This document shows positions 11,112 to 22,770 of a stretch of 64,000 nucleotides of DNA, piece by piece. Each line of letters begins with the position of its first letter. The stretch's first letter is position 1. The notes under the pieces were generated by a model that did no database searches, was not told where the DNA came from, and saw nothing but the letters and a program-made list of their open reading frames with translations. The DNA is from Punctularia strigosozonata HHB-11173 SS5 (Eukaryota; Basidiomycota; Agaricomycetes; Corticiales; Punctulariaceae). The stretch is taken from assembly GCF_000264995.1 (NCBI RefSeq), contig NW_006767433.1:73204-137203 (forward strand), given 5' to 3'. A program made the translations under genes and the position numbers.

Positions 11112-12622
11112 ACGAAGGACGAATATCATGGCGGGTGAACAGGTAGACGGCTATTTTATGAGTTGTGCTAAGTAAGTGGGCGAAGGCGCCAAGCTTTGTA
11201 GATGGAGTGGACCTCCCCAACTTGCCTTTTTGTAGTAGAATCCTCGCGATAATTCATCGCCATGGACACCTTTCTTGGACGCATGACGGTCGAGGTGCTG
11301 CTGTCTGCGATGTTGACCGGAGTTCGCAGAAGAAGTGTTGATAGGAACGTTGGGCGCGAAATTTCAGTGCTGGATACTGGTTTTCAGTGTCACGCAAGGA
11401 ACCGTTTAGTGCGAACTGTGGTTTGTTAGTTGCCGGCCATGAGAGCGATGCTGATTTTCAGTACTCAGTGCGCCCGTTTCCGTGATGATCTTGGGAGAAA
11501 GTTCTTCGGGCCCAGATTTTCAGTGCGAAAGCACTACTCTTCAGTGCCTGTCCCGGTTCTACGAATCGTGCTCCACCTTGCGCGCGTCCACGTGGCTTCG
11601 GTACGGCTGTTCCATTGTATCCGCTGTATAGCACCAAACATGCCATTCCGACCTAAATGCGTCGCCCGAGTTCTGGACATGATGTCGATCAGAATGATCA
11701 GTGTTGTCCTCTGGCGATGAACGAAACTCGAGCTTTTTAGTGACCGTGCGCTAAATTTCAGTTCTAGCCAGTGATCCTTCAGTCACTTCACGTCTTCCCC
11801 ACATGCGCAATAATCTGCACGTGTACCGCGTGCCGTGTCCCTCACGTACAGCGTCGGTGTCTGACCACCGTCGAGGATCGAGTCATCGGTAGAAGACTTC
11901 ACACTTCAAGACCGTGCGGCATTCGTGCCCTCGTGCCTTTATGTCGGGTTTTGATGTGAAGAACGCGACTGAGCTATTCCAGTGTGCGCAAGAGGTTATC
12001 TCATGGTCTTTTCTCAAGTATGAACGCGTTGGACGGCGGAGCAGGGCGGAGGAGTTTCGCGACTGGGCGTTGATGGAACACTGAAGGTCACGTGCATCAT
12101 TAACGGAAAAACCGGGGGTTTTACCGACGCTCCCGCCGATCCCTTGACTTTCGAACCGTCTGCATCAGACTAAAGGCCATGTCCAGCATAGCTATCCGAC
12201 ATCAGGCAAGGCCATTTGCGCTATAACTTACGGTCAATACTCACTCTACGGATACAGCGTTTTCGAATCAGCCGTTGGAAAAACATGGCATCACCCGAAT
12301 GGCGCTTTCTCCCGTGCTGCGCGGGCCAGAGTGATAGCAATGCACCGCCTATGACAGGGATCTCTCCACTTGCCACCACTTGCAGGTTGTCGGCTGCGGA
12401 TGCTTGCGTCGCAGTCGGTCAAACGCTATCAACGGAAGTAGTTCACGTCGCGCATATTAACTCCACCTGGCTTCGTCCAATCTGCTATTTTTCCGTCGAG
12501 CCGCCCCTCACTCGATGTACACGCATGACGGGTTGACGAAGAACGTATAAAGGAGGGTTTCGAGCACAAGCCTAAAACACTTCCTCCACCCCCTCGTCGA
12601 TCCCACGCCTCACGCAAATTCC
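11112..12622. other. long intergenic region with TTTCAGTG motifs
   Basis: About 1.5 kb with no supported gene. Between about 11355 and 11790 the string TTTCAGTG or close variants (TTCAGTGC, TTCAGTAC, TTCAGTTC, TTCAGTCA) occurs roughly seven times at irregular spacing. Short open frames near 11430-11720 and 12216-12536 have no domain. The right end is the promoter of the seven-helix protein gene. Confidence 0.5.
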
Positions 12623-13743
12623 ATGGCCGGCGGTTTCAACTACGCGAAATACCTTAGCATCGACAGCGTTGCTGCTGCTGTCATCTTCGCTATTCTATAT
12701 GTGCCTTTGGCATGCGTTTTTACCGTCAAACTATTCCGCGGATTCACAATGACGCGACTCCTTCTTACGCTCTTCTGTTTTCGTACGTCCCGATCTCAAG
12801 TCACCCATTTCAACTTCGACTTACGTTGTCCCTTGCAGTCCGCGTGGGTGCCTTCTCGTTGCGAGGTGTCTTGTCCGGATCATCGAAGGCGGGGGAGAAC
12901 GAGACGCTGTTCATCGTTTATAGCGTGCTCTACAGCGCCGGGTTTTACTGGGTCCTCTACAGCGCATACAGCCTTGTCCTCGATAGGTGAGCCGTCATCT
13001 CCTATATCGTAGTCACGAGAGCTAAGTTCTGATCCTTTGTGCAGAGGCGATATCAATGGCAACATCCCCAATCTCGGTGTTATCTCCCGCGTCTCCCGCA
13101 ATCGCCACCTGATACATATTGTGCTCGTCGTCGCTGTTGGTCTCGGCGTCAAAGCAGCGATCGACGCGACGAGCAGCAACGAAAAGACACGTAACGAGTC
13201 GCAAGGCGACAGGAGGATTAGCGTGATCATCTATCTCGTAGTCGCTGTGCTTCTGGCGATACAAAACGTTTTACTGGTCATGGTGGAATTCCAAAGTATG
13301 TGCTCTCACGTATGCTTTGCAGCAACGAAACCGATAGCTTGACTTTAGGTCCCACAGATCATCGCATCCCCATCGCATCCAGCATGTCGCTCGAGAGCGA
13401 ACAACGAACCTTCGGCGCGCGCCATGCCTCGCGCCTCCTGGCAGTCATCACCGTCCTCATCCTCATCCGCGAAGTCTTCTTCATCGCCACCTCCTCTTCC
13501 TTCAGTACTCAGAATAAGGAGGTGCTATGGTACCCTCTTTCCGCGTCAACAGAGTATATCGCGCTCGCGGTGTTCTCCATCCAGGGACTGCTGCCGACTA
13601 GGGCGCAGCTGAAATTCGCGGAAGAGGCGAAGAAATATGGAAGCACTGGAGTTCCTTTGGCAACGCAACAGCATACCAGCTCACCGTATACTGTGGGGTC
13701 AGCGTACAGCGTGCAATATCCCTATTCTACCTCGCACGCGTAA
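12623..13743 (+). CDS. seven-helix membrane protein, fungal family
   Basis: Four exons with in-frame joins, starting at the ATG of MAGGFNYAKYLS. Introns lie at about 12774-12838, 12987-13044 and 13295-13348. The protein (about 310 aa) shows seven hydrophobic segments: VAAAVIFAILYVPLACVF, TRLLLTLFCLRVGAF, FIVYSVLYSAGFYWVLYSAY, LIHIVLVVAVGLGVKAA, IIYLVVAVLLAIQNVLLVM, LLAVITVLILIREVFFIA and YIALAVFSIQGLL. The tail is short and Ser/Tyr-rich. The layout resembles fungal RTA1-like or DUF7702 proteins, but I cannot assign it firmly. It may be a sensor or lipid-related membrane protein; no catalytic motif is seen. Confidence 0.8.
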
Positions 13744-14424
13744 AGGGTTATACCGTTATTTGGATAGCGTATCATGCTGTTGACTTGAAGCACATGAGCC
13801 TTCTGGACCTTCGTCATCCTACACATGTAATAATTTGTAGCATTAGACTCGCGACAACGTCGATACCCTTGACCGAAATTCACGTAGCCGCGCAGCCACT
13901 CCGCAATTCGGTCGCCGGTCGCCGGTAACTTTAAGTGGCGCTTGCCGTCGCCACAGCTTGCCCCTTTGCCATCGCGTTCGCGTCTATCCCATGCTATTGG
14001 CCTCGATGTTCTCGAAAACATGTTTAGAGTGTCCAGAGGAGCTGCGACGTTCATCTATGCCACGAAGGAGTCGCGTACGGAGGAAATCGCCAGCGGCTCT
14101 CTGCTCAGCGATATTCTGTCAATATGATCGTCCTTCACCAAGGTACGAGATTTTGTTCTTACAGATGCGCACATATCGCACTCCTATGGAAGGTGGTTTT
14201 GCGTATCTCTTTAGCGTAGCAACCACCCCTTCTTTGGTCGCATTTCAGCTGTGGCATTCATGGTCGGTGTGGCCTTCCCCGAGCGACAATGCCACTCGAA
14301 GACACACTCGCCAAGACTTTCTTTGGAGGAACGCGCTCTATATCATGCATGCGACGGTGGCCAGATGAAACGTCCTCTGTCTTAAACCTCACCGTCAACG
14401 TTACACGATCCTTCCCCCTCAACG
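13744..14424. other. intergenic, no gene seen
   Basis: About 680 bases between two plus-strand genes. I see no exon with recognisable coding content; the right part must hold the promoter of the proline-rich protein gene. Confidence 0.45.
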
Positions 14425-16416
14425 ATGCCGTTCGGTCTGTTCTCGTCCTCTTCCAAGCAGAAGAGCAGCAAACCCTCGGCACCGCGTCCAACACGCGCTC
14501 GCTCCAACTCCCTGGTCGGATCCGGACCCGTTCCCTTGTTCTCCAGCGGCCGTCGCTCTCGATCACATAGTCGCCAGGCCGAAGTCGTCCCCGCTGCGCC
14601 GGCGCAGCAGGGATACTTCCCCCCGCCCGCGGCGTCAGCTCAGTTCGATGCTCACCAACGCGCCCACGAGGGAAGCCACCGTCACCCCGACGTCGTCATG
14701 GACGCCTGCGACATCCCCGCGCCGAAGATCCACGAGCCGCTTGACCTCCGCTTGTACGACGCCATCGTCCCGCGCGACCTTGCCTTGCACACCTTCCAGG
14801 CGCAGTGCTTTGGCTGCCTCCGATGCAAGACTGTGTGGCAGTACGGTATGAAGATGGAATGCCAGTGTAGCGAGGGGGGCCGCGACCCTCGCGAGCCGGA
14901 GTACGGTATCATCGGCCAAGGTCAACGAGGAACCACTGGGGATGTGTTTCGGTTCACCATCCCGTTGATCATAAATGAGGACAAGAGGAAGTGGCTGATG
15001 AAAGAGCGGCGACCCAGCAAGTACCGCGAACAGATCACAGCTAGGGACAGCACGCTTGCCATCCTCGACGGGCACATACCTCCTACCCCCGGGTCTCACC
15101 GCGATCGGTCCTGGTCGCTCGGCTACGCGGGCGAGCATCACTCCGATCCCAGCTCCTCCAGTCACAGCGGCAAAGGCACGCGTGTTCAAAGCTGGGTGGC
15201 TCAGAATGGCCAACAACCTCCCGCTTCGATGCCGCCTCCAGCTCCCGTGCCCCGCTCGAGGCACAGGGACCAGAAAGAGACCAAGGAACAGAGAGAGAGA
15301 CGTTTGACGCCGATCCCCACGATGGCGGGGCTCTCGGACGATCGACATCGCCGCATTGCAGCCAACCCTCCACCCGTTCCTCAGATGCACGATCCGCGCG
15401 TCCAGCCCAAGTACGGCGACCTTCCGCCGGTACCGCCGCACGTCGACCCATATCAACGCGCGACCGATCCAAGGTTGGATGCTTCTCGTGGAACGAAGGC
15501 CTCGAAGAAGCCGGAATACGCCCCTAGCGCGCAGGACTTCAATCCTCGCGGCCACGGGACGAACACGCATGGAGTTTCCCCGACCGGGATGCTTATCCCT
15601 TCCAAATCGCAGCCTATTACGACCGGTCCCGTTTCGTCTCAGTCTCACGTTCGCGGTCACAGTTCCCAAGCGCAAAGCTCTTCGACATCTCGCCCTCCAA
15701 GCGCTGCCCTGATGGCTAACGTGCCACCGCAAGCGCCAGCCCGTGGGTACACCAAAGAGCGTCGTCACGAAGAAGGCACAGCACCTCCCATTCCTCACCC
15801 GTACCATGACGCCGGTCACTCGCAGGATCGATCCGGAGCTCGCGACACGGTCAAGGCGCAGGCGCCGGCCCAAGCTCTCCCTCTTTACAGTTCAAACAAT
15901 CACTCGCATGGCTCGTACGCCAAGGCGCAGGCGCCGGCACCCCCTCCTCTGAGTGCCCGCAGCTACTCATATGGCTCGTCCGATCCTCGTGCCCCAGACC
16001 CTCGCTCAGCCCCTAAGACGTCCGTACCAGCTCCACCTCCCATGGACGCGCGTAGCTACTCGCACAGCTCCTCTAATCCTCGCGCTGGGAGAACTCAAGC
16101 GCCCCTTCTCACAAGCGCACGCAGCTACTCCCAAGGCCCGACGGACGCGCGCGTTCCTCTCCCCGTCCCCCCGCCTTTGGACAGCCGGAGCTACTCACAC
16201 GGTTCTTCCCGCTCGCGCGCTCCCAGTGCCCCGCCCCCGCAGGCCCATGCACCCCTGCGTTCGTGCATGAAAGGCGGCCGGTTCGATGCGCCTGCGAGCG
16301 GCAGCGACGACGAGCGTGGGCGGCGCCCCACCCGTGAGCCCGTGTATCGTGGAGCCTACCCGCCGCCCGCTCCTGGCGCGGCAACGCAATCCACGCGCAA
16401 GCATTCCCGGCGTTGA
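14425..16416 (+). CDS. large proline/serine-rich disordered protein
   Basis: A single open frame of 663 codons from the ATG of MPFGLFSSSSKQK. Residues 1-80 are Ser/Arg-rich. Residues about 90-190 hold the only folded-looking part: DACDIPAPKIHEPLDLRLYD, then a Cys cluster (CFGCLRCKTVWQ, MECQC) that could bind a metal or form disulfides. The rest is disordered, with about six spaced copies of an ARSYS or SRSYSHGS unit separated by Pro-rich linkers. No signal peptide or membrane segment is seen. I do not recognise the family; a scaffold or cytoskeleton/RNA-associated role would be guesswork. A long antisense open frame exists here but is a shadow of the high GC content. Confidence 0.8.
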   Translation: MPFGLFSSSSKQKSSKPSAPRPTRARSNSLVGSGPVPLFSSGRRSRSHSRQAEVVPAAPAQQGYFPPPAASAQFDAHQRAHEGSHRHPDVVMDACDIPAPKIHEPLDLRLYDAIVPRDLALHTFQAQCFGCLRCKTVWQYGMKMECQCSEGGRDPREPEYGIIGQGQRGTTGDVFRFTIPLIINEDKRKWLMKERRPSKYREQITARDSTLAILDGHIPPTPGSHRDRSWSLGYAGEHHSDPSSSSHSGKGTRVQSWVAQNGQQPPASMPPPAPVPRSRHRDQKETKEQRERRLTPIPTMAGLSDDRHRRIAANPPPVPQMHDPRVQPKYGDLPPVPPHVDPYQRATDPRLDASRGTKASKKPEYAPSAQDFNPRGHGTNTHGVSPTGMLIPSKSQPITTGPVSSQSHVRGHSSQAQSSSTSRPPSAALMANVPPQAPARGYTKERRHEEGTAPPIPHPYHDAGHSQDRSGARDTVKAQAPAQALPLYSSNNHSHGSYAKAQAPAPPPLSARSYSYGSSDPRAPDPRSAPKTSVPAPPPMDARSYSHSSSNPRAGRTQAPLLTSARSYSQGPTDARVPLPVPPPLDSRSYSHGSSRSRAPSAPPPQAHAPLRSCMKGGRFDAPASGSDDERGRRPTREPVYRGAYPPPAPGAATQSTRKHSRR

Positions 16417-16751
16417 GCGATCTCCGGTTGTCCCTTTTTCCTACTCCGCGGGCGGAACTCCTGTAGTATTTCGGACCTTGAAGGACTGATCATGGACCTT
16501 TTGACTCTTTTACGACCTTACGACCTTACGACCTTAATGAATCATGACCCTACTACGAACCCGCAACACTTAGAACACGTATAATCAACCCCTGTAACGT
16601 ATATTATGCACGATATTCATGACATGCCTGGTGCAAACAATTCACCACGGGGAAGTCGTAGTTCTTCAATCAGATTGCATGAAGGCTTCCATGTAGTGTT
16701 ACACAATGAGCGAACCCTCTAACCATCTTCCCCGCTTTCGTTCAGCTACCA
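16417..16751. other. short convergent intergenic region with an 8-base tandem repeat
   Basis: Lies between the 3' ends of the proline-rich gene (+) and CSN7 (-). Near 16510-16535 there is a short tandem run of the unit ACGACCTT/ACGACCTTA. Otherwise I see only AT-rich 3' flanks. Confidence 0.5.
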
Positions 16752-17938
16752 TTAAAACCGGTTACGCTTCCTCTGCCCTCGCGCGCCGAAATCAAACAAA
16801 CCCCTGCGGCTCTTCCCCTTCGTCGCACCGCCCTCCTCAGTGTCGACGTCCATCATCATCGCGTCGTCCGGCCGCAGCGCGCCGCGCAGGCTGCTGCTGC
16901 CGCCCCCACTGTTCGCCGGTCCCCCGCCGCGCTTGTCGGCGGTCTTCTTGGCGAGGACGTCTTTGAGCAGCGCGTCGACGGACGCGGTGTAGGCAAGCTG
17001 GGCGTCTTTGGTGACTTGGGCTTGGGCGGAGAGGGAGGAGAGTTTGGCGTCGAGGGTGGCGAGGACGGAGGAGGTAGTTGTGGCCCTGTGAACGAAGTAG
17101 GGACGTTAAGCTGCGATCGCCATGAGGAAAGATGAGGGGAGAGAGGAGGGTGTAAACCCAAGAGAGCGAGAAGGACGTACCAGTCCTTGAGCGCGGCGAG
17201 AACATGCTCCACCTTGCCCGGTGCGAGGTCGCGGCCCATGGTGTATTCAACCTCGAGTTGTTGCTCTTTCTGGTCGAGTTTGCCGCGAAGGATGTCGAGG
17301 TAGATGGCGTCAATAACCAGGTCCTCGAGATCCCGAATTGTGGGCATATCGAGGAAGCGGAGCAGGTCGGCGTATGGGAGGATCTTGATGGAAGAGCCAC
17401 ATGAGTATCGCCGCGAACGTGTCACAGAAGAAAATAATGGAGGATTATCCGATGAGGACACAACGTACCCGACGGTCGGCGGCGAGGGAGACGAGGGAAA
17501 GGTGCTTGAGCTTCGTGATCTGCGCCTGGTTCAGAGGCGGATAATCGTCTTTGTGCACTGCGTTCCAGACGATAAGCGCATACACTCACATCATGAGAAG
17601 CTTCAGAACGTACGGGAGTAATCTTGATATGTCTTGTACGAGAAAAGCTGCAGCAGAGCGTACTGCTTTGCGTACTGAGCGTTATTCGCAAGCTGCATCG
17701 AAGCAAATCAGTCCAATATCCTGCGTCGGCAACCACTCTGCAACCCATTCAAGCACAAGGAGAAGATGTGGGTAAGCACCTCCCGAATGCCAGGCAGCTC
17801 GAGCAGCTCGGCGAAGACGAACACGCCTGGTGCGGCAGTGGCGTCTTGCGCGAGCTTAGCCGCCGCGGCTCCCTTCGCGGATTTGCCCATCAACAAGAAG
17901 GGCTCGAGCTTTGCTGATGAATGCGAGCCTAGTTCCAT
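16752..17938 (-). CDS. csn7: COP9 signalosome subunit 7 (PCI domain)
   Basis: Five exons on the minus strand: 17938-17780, 17692-17614, 17557-17469, 17383-17181 and 17085-16752, totalling 288 codons with all phases matching. The order is that of CSN7: helical N-terminus (VFVFAELLELPGI), then QYALLQLFSYKTYQDY, LKHLSLVSLAADRR, and the PCI signature LPYADLLRFL plus IRDLEDLVIDAIYLDILRGK with LDQKEQQLEV. A Ser/Gly-rich tail follows. The COP9 signalosome removes NEDD8 from cullins and so regulates SCF-type ubiquitin ligases in nucleus and cytosol. CSN7 is a scaffold subunit without catalytic residues. A degenerate copy of the central part lies at about 57.0-57.3 kb in this window. Confidence 0.92.
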
Positions 17939-18556
17939 GTTCGCAAGTTTCGAACCACTATATGTGTTGGTAATGCAGACGAAGGGGAGTTGAGGGGAAA
18001 TGTGGCGTCAGAAGAAATTGGGCGCTTATTGGCACCCGTTAAGCGCTCGAAAACGGGCCACGGCGTTGAAAAGGACTCCGAATGAACTTCCGCAGACACT
18101 CACACGAATCATCGCGCAGACTCAGATGCGCAACTTCGAACTCTACTGAGAAGTTCTGCAGCTTATTGACGGACCTCAACATTCGGCTGCACTGTGTATG
18201 ACAATGAATGGACCGGGTCTTGGGACGGATTACGCTCAAACCGTTTCTCATGTGCCGGGGGCCGTAGTCAACTGGTACGGCGATAATCAGTAGGCATGAT
18301 CATCTCAAGACCAAGCCAACCAACCCAGTCATTCAAGATATGCGCACGATCATGAGCCAGTGCATGTCAAGACTGTATCAAAGGTCCTTTGACTGCATTC
18401 AAGGAACGGTCATATACATGATGCAAACGAATGAGAAAGCCTTCTCCGGAGCGCACCTGGCTCAGAAGCGTAAGTACAGCAATTCACGATCTGACGGCAT
18501 GTGGAACTTGATACTCACATCGTAGCAACGTCAACAACACGCGCTTAGGGAAGCGG
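17939..18556. other. intergenic, no gene seen
   Basis: About 620 bases between the CSN7 start and the 3' end of the first secreted-protein gene. No exon is recognised. Confidence 0.4.
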
Positions 18557-19142
18557 CTAGTCGGATCTGGTGACGCTGACGATAGGTGCGCTGAGGGTGA
18601 CGGAGGATCCGCTCTGGGTGACGCTGACGATAGGTCCGCTGAAGGTCGCAGAGGAGCCGCTCTCGGTGATGGAGACGACGGATCCGCTGAGGGTCCCTGA
18701 GACGACAGGTCCGCTGAAGGTGGCGGACTCGGACCCGCTCTTGGTGATGGTTACGACAGGTCCGCAGGGGGTGGCCGTCCCAGACGACGCACTCTTGGTG
18801 ACGGACACGATAGGTCCACTGAAGGAGGCGGACGACCCGGTCTCTGTGACGGAGATGACAGGCCCGCAGGATGTGGCAGACACGTACTCTGTCACAGTGA
18901 CGGTGGTGACAGAGTTGACGGTCGTGCCGTTCACGCTGCTCGCCGTAGTACTCTCGATCACGTTGTGGGACGAGCTGGCGGTGGTGACAAATGGCCCGCT
19001 CGACTTGACATCCGGAGCGGGCGAAGCGAGGACGCTGTAAGACATGCATCTATCAGCGATAGATCCTAGGTTCGCTTGAAAAGATGTCTCCTAACCCGCT
19101 GAGCACCGTAGCGAGGAACACGAACTTGGCTAGCTTGAGCAT
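18557..19142 (-). CDS. secreted Thr/Ser-rich repeat protein (family member 1)
   Basis: Two exons. The first (ATG at 19142) encodes the signal peptide MLKLAKFVFLATVLSG. A roughly 60-base intron ends TTACAG, and the second exon resumes VLASPAPDVKSSGPF. The mature protein (about 150 aa) is built of seven or more loosely repeated units of the type CGPVISVTETGS / FSGPIVSVTKSAS, rich in Thr, Ser and Val, with only two Cys. The same signal-peptide exon, intron position and VLAxPAPD start recur in four other genes of this window. A secreted or cell-wall role is likely from composition; such repeats are often O-mannosylated. No enzyme motif is seen. The antisense strand is also open but reflects the repeat composition. 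Confidence 0.75.
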
Positions 19143-20579
19143 ACTTGAATGAGTAGGTTTAATGGATTGGATGGAGCGATGACCATTCCTCGCGAGCCTC
19201 TTTTATGTGCTCGTGTCGGTCGCCGTATTGCACACCACGGGCGAAACACACCGACGGTCCAGCGTATTGCAGTATGACGGGCGCACGCTATTGTATAGTA
19301 TGACGATCTGGTGAGGGAAATGATTGTCAAAACCTGATGCTAAGACACGCCGGGGCGGTGAGTTGGTTGGAGTATCGCATTCAACATCCGCAGCCTTGCG
19401 CAGCTTTGCGTCTTGCTTCGGACCTTCGTTTGCATTGTATTTGAACTAGTGCATGTCGAGTGCAGAATAACCTTACCAATATTCACATTCCCAAAGATCA
19501 CGGTTCGTTGTGAAACGAGCAGTTGAAGGGCGCGTGTCATGTATCACGATTGCCGCTACGATCTTCTTGAGTCTGCCCGTACGCAGGAAGCGCACCCGGG
19601 ATATACCAGTGAGCGTAAATAACTCTGTGAGCCTGGATGCCGCTCATCAGCTTCTTGACCACTGAGCAGTAAAGTGCGCAGTTTTCAAGGAGTTTACTCA
19701 CCGTCATCCCCGCGATAGCTCCCTAAACGCGTCAACACGGCGACATAGATATCTCGTCATTGCCAAGTCCAAGACCAGGGAGAAGCTTGAATCGTTTGAA
19801 TGTCGAAGTCCTGCGTCGACAAGTTGAGAATACCATTGAGATGGAGGCGGCGAGAATCGCCGAAGATACAGTAAACCGCAGCATGTTATACATCCGTAGA
19901 CGACTGAGGATCATGAGCATGGCGACACCGCTTAGGGAGACCGTGGCATAGTAGGGTGTGAGTCTCGCGACTGTTCATGCAGACCCCACGTGTTAACAGG
20001 CGACAACTCGCTGGAAAATCCGGTGGTTCGTATAGAAAGAGTGATGCGTCGTTAGTTCGGACAAACACTTGATTTTGAGCCGATTAGATAACATAAATGA
20101 CCATCTTGCTCTTATTGCACACATTATGTATACTCACGGACCTTCACGGTAAGACAGGTACGTAGGTATTTCCAAATCATTCAATGCTTGCATTCAACGA
20201 TTGTGCTGTCCTGCTGTCTTTTCCACCCCCACTCTCTTGGCTTTCATCGTTTGGCTACAGTAGAACCTTTCTCAGTCTTGAGATCTACGTTCCTCATATT
20301 TCCAACTCTTAACATTGAACGTTCGCTTTCGCTCAGCGGGGCAGGATGGCGTTCATAAGACGGTCGCAAGTCTGAGGCTGATCAAGGACGGGCAACAACA
20401 TACTTAAGATTGGTGCACGACGGACTCTTGCAATACAATGCATGTGCAAAAACGGACTTCCATTTTCAAGGACTGATTGTCTCCACAATGCAGACGCGTG
20501 GGCAAGCCTTGCCAGGAGGGCAGCTATCTCGGTTGCATGATTAATCTTGTTCAATTTATCGAAGATATGGCAGCCCCAC
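19143..20579. other. duplicated flank and relic coding module A
   Basis: The upstream flank (about 19150-19340) aligns with 22790-22950: shared strings include GCGTATTGCAGTAT/GCGTACTGCAGTAT and GGGAAATGA. A relic module on the minus strand (about 19560-20070) contains LDLAMTRYLCRRVDAFREL followed by GTGAGTAAAC. A matching stretch lies inverted at about 33280-33500, and a weaker one at about 23150-23420. The module may be exons of a lost or decayed membrane-protein gene; I cannot name it. Confidence 0.5.
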
Positions 20580-20850
20580 TCACGTCGGGCAAATGATAGT
20601 AGTGGTCGGCACACGCCTGGAGGGCGGCGACGTCGTGCTGATCGGTCCTCCAGGGTTGTAGAGAAGGGTCGAAGTCGCGGGAATTATCGGTCCCCCTGGG
20701 ATGAACGGCAGTGGAGTGTCAGGCGCAGGGGCAGCAATGACACTTCGACACAAATCTATCAGCAACAATGGTCCGGCCGGAGGGTGAACCGACGGTGACT
20801 TACCTACTGAGGATGTATACAAGCACAACGGAACTGGCGAGCTTGAACAT
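20580..20850 (-). CDS. small secreted protein (family member 2)
   Basis: Two minus-strand exons. The first (ATG at 20850) encodes MFKLASSVVLVYILS. After an intron beginning GTAAGT, the frame resumes SVIAAPAPDTPLPF. The mature peptide is only about 55 aa, Pro/Thr-rich, with two NPGGPI/IPGGPI units and the end TTTIICPT before TGA. It is close to member 5 at 56.2 kb, including the 3' flank. No enzyme motif is present; a secreted surface or effector-like peptide is possible. The TGA overlaps a donor-like GTGAGT, so a spliced longer form cannot be excluded. Confidence 0.65.
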
Positions 20851-22158
20851 GCTGGGATACTTGGGAACAGGCCGAACAAAACAGTGGTCCCGGTGTCACA
20901 CTCCTTTATGTACTCGTCGTCGCGGTACTGCGCGTCGCGGCCTGAAACAAGACTCGCAGCCTGACGTTGCATATTGTATTCCAAGGCATAACGGTGCGAG
21001 CCCCGACTGCGACGTCTCCGCTGAGTCCGCTCCGGTCCCGGGAATATGGAGGTCATTGCCCCCGATGGGTGCGGGCATTTGAATACCCATGGGCGGCGCT
21101 CTGGCTGAAATGATCCATTCAGGGCGCGCAGCTCTTCTCGTCTACGTGAGATAAAGGTTCTCTAGGTAAAGAGACGTAAAATTGGTCATCGGCGTGATGG
21201 TTGCCGATCATGCTGCATGCCGGGAGCCACCAGAAGAGGACTGACGGTTCAAGTCGAGTACTTCGGTTGCCTAGGTCCCGCTCCTGTCCGGACTTCTCCT
21301 ACGGTGCGATATGAGAATAATGTGGATATTCCAGGCAAGTGTAGTGTATTGGAGGAAGCTTCCGGTGTGGAATAAGCTTGGATAATCGTAGCATACTCAT
21401 CCAAGAACCCATTCAGAGACGCACAACAGCCTCAAATACCGCCGATGCGCTCTCCGTAGTTCGAGGCGTGATCAGCTGAGTGTTTGCTCCATAGTTTGTA
21501 ATGTTGACAATTGAGGGCGTCGCCTTCTTATCTGTGACAACGTTCCTTCTGTCATAGACCGCCGCTTCAATTCATTCGTCCGAGTTGCCGAGTGCAGATC
21601 TTCCGATTCATGCTGATCACGGTGGTTCTTGAGACTCAACGGATTTGGTCCAGTATGCATGCAGGGCGGTGACAACTTGAGAGACGACTTCTACGATGTT
21701 AGCGACCGCAAAGTTCAAGAACTGCAGTCGGGCGCGAATATAATAAGCCTGGCTCAGAAACGACCAACATTGTTGTCATCGAAGGTCGCAAGCAGGTTGA
21801 AGTAGGGTCGTCGGCAAAGCGCCGGTCGCGTCACATTATCACAGATGTGACCACCGTTTGTCACGCTACAACTCAGTGGACGAGCGCGTGACGATCCTCT
21901 CAGCAAGCAGATCATACGCAGGACGATTATCTATTGCAGACCTAGTTGGAAAGACTAGCAAAGAAAATTGATTTCTGCATCGTCGTAAGGAATCGCGCAA
22001 CAAGGATCGATTATTGTCTGCACGGTGTGAATAATGGACGAGCCTTGTCAAAGTCCACGTAAGCACATAGCTGCAACAAGCCATATGCGATAAGGGCCTA
22101 TACTCACGTCGGATAAGAGAGGGTCGCCGACGATACGCGCCTGAGTGTCGAAAGACCA
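20851..22158. other. intergenic between secreted-protein genes
   Basis: About 1.3 kb without a supported gene. The left part is the promoter of family member 2. Short open frames such as 21472-21675 show no domain. Confidence 0.4.
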
Positions 22159-22770
22159 CTACACGGATGTGGTGATGGTGGTGACAGGTCCACCGGGGGT
22201 GGTGGTCGACGGAGATCGATCCAAAGTGATGGTGGTGATGGCATTGGTAGTCGACGTGCCCTCGGTAATAGTGACGATGGACCCGCCAGGAGTGGTGGTC
22301 GATCCGCCTTCGGTTATACTGACGATGGATCCGCCAGAAGTGGTGGTCGCCGTCGTTTCGTGCACGGTGACGGTAGTGACCTGGTTAGTGGTCGATCCGC
22401 CTTCAGTGATACTGACGATGGATCCGCCAGGAGTGGTGGTCGCCGTTGTTTCGTGCACGGTGACGGTGGTAACCTGGTTGGTGGTCGACCCGCCTTCGGT
22501 GATGCTAATGATGGATCCGCCAGGAGTAGTGGATGCGCCCTCGGTGACGGTGACAATCGAGCCGGTGACCGACGTCGTCTCCGTAACGGGAAGCTGGCCG
22601 TTGAGGGTGGTCGACCTCTTGGCGACGGGATTGCCGTCAGGGGCAGGAGCAGCGAGGATGCTGGGGATCGCAAATCCTGTCAGCGACCAGGAGGACCGCT
22701 CGGAAGGAGGAGTCACGCATTACCTGCCGAGCGCCGAGGCTAGGAGGACAAACTTGGTCAACTTGAACAT
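22159..22770 (-). CDS. secreted Thr-rich tandem-repeat protein (family member 3)
   Basis: Exon 1 (ATG at 22770) encodes the signal peptide MFKLTKFVLLASALG. A short intron ends CCCAG, and exon 2 resumes SILAAPAPDGNPVAKR. The mature protein is made of about six repeats of GGSIVSITEGGSTT, alternating with two near-perfect copies of NQVTTVTVHETTATTT. The two NQVTTV blocks are almost identical at the DNA level, so the repeat number has probably changed recently. It is Thr-rich and lacks Cys, as expected for a wall or matrix protein. The antisense open frame on the plus strand is a composition shadow. Confidence 0.75.

Noticed and set aside
14635-15873. 412-codon open frame on the minus strand
   Set aside because: It lies antisense to the proline-rich gene, is full of Arg/Val/Leu without domain structure, and follows from the GC-rich codon pattern of the real gene.
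18557-22716. Tandem repeats considered as a CRISPR-like array
   Set aside because: The repeats are in frame, code Thr-rich peptide units, and lack unique spacers of constant length; the DNA is eukaryotic.
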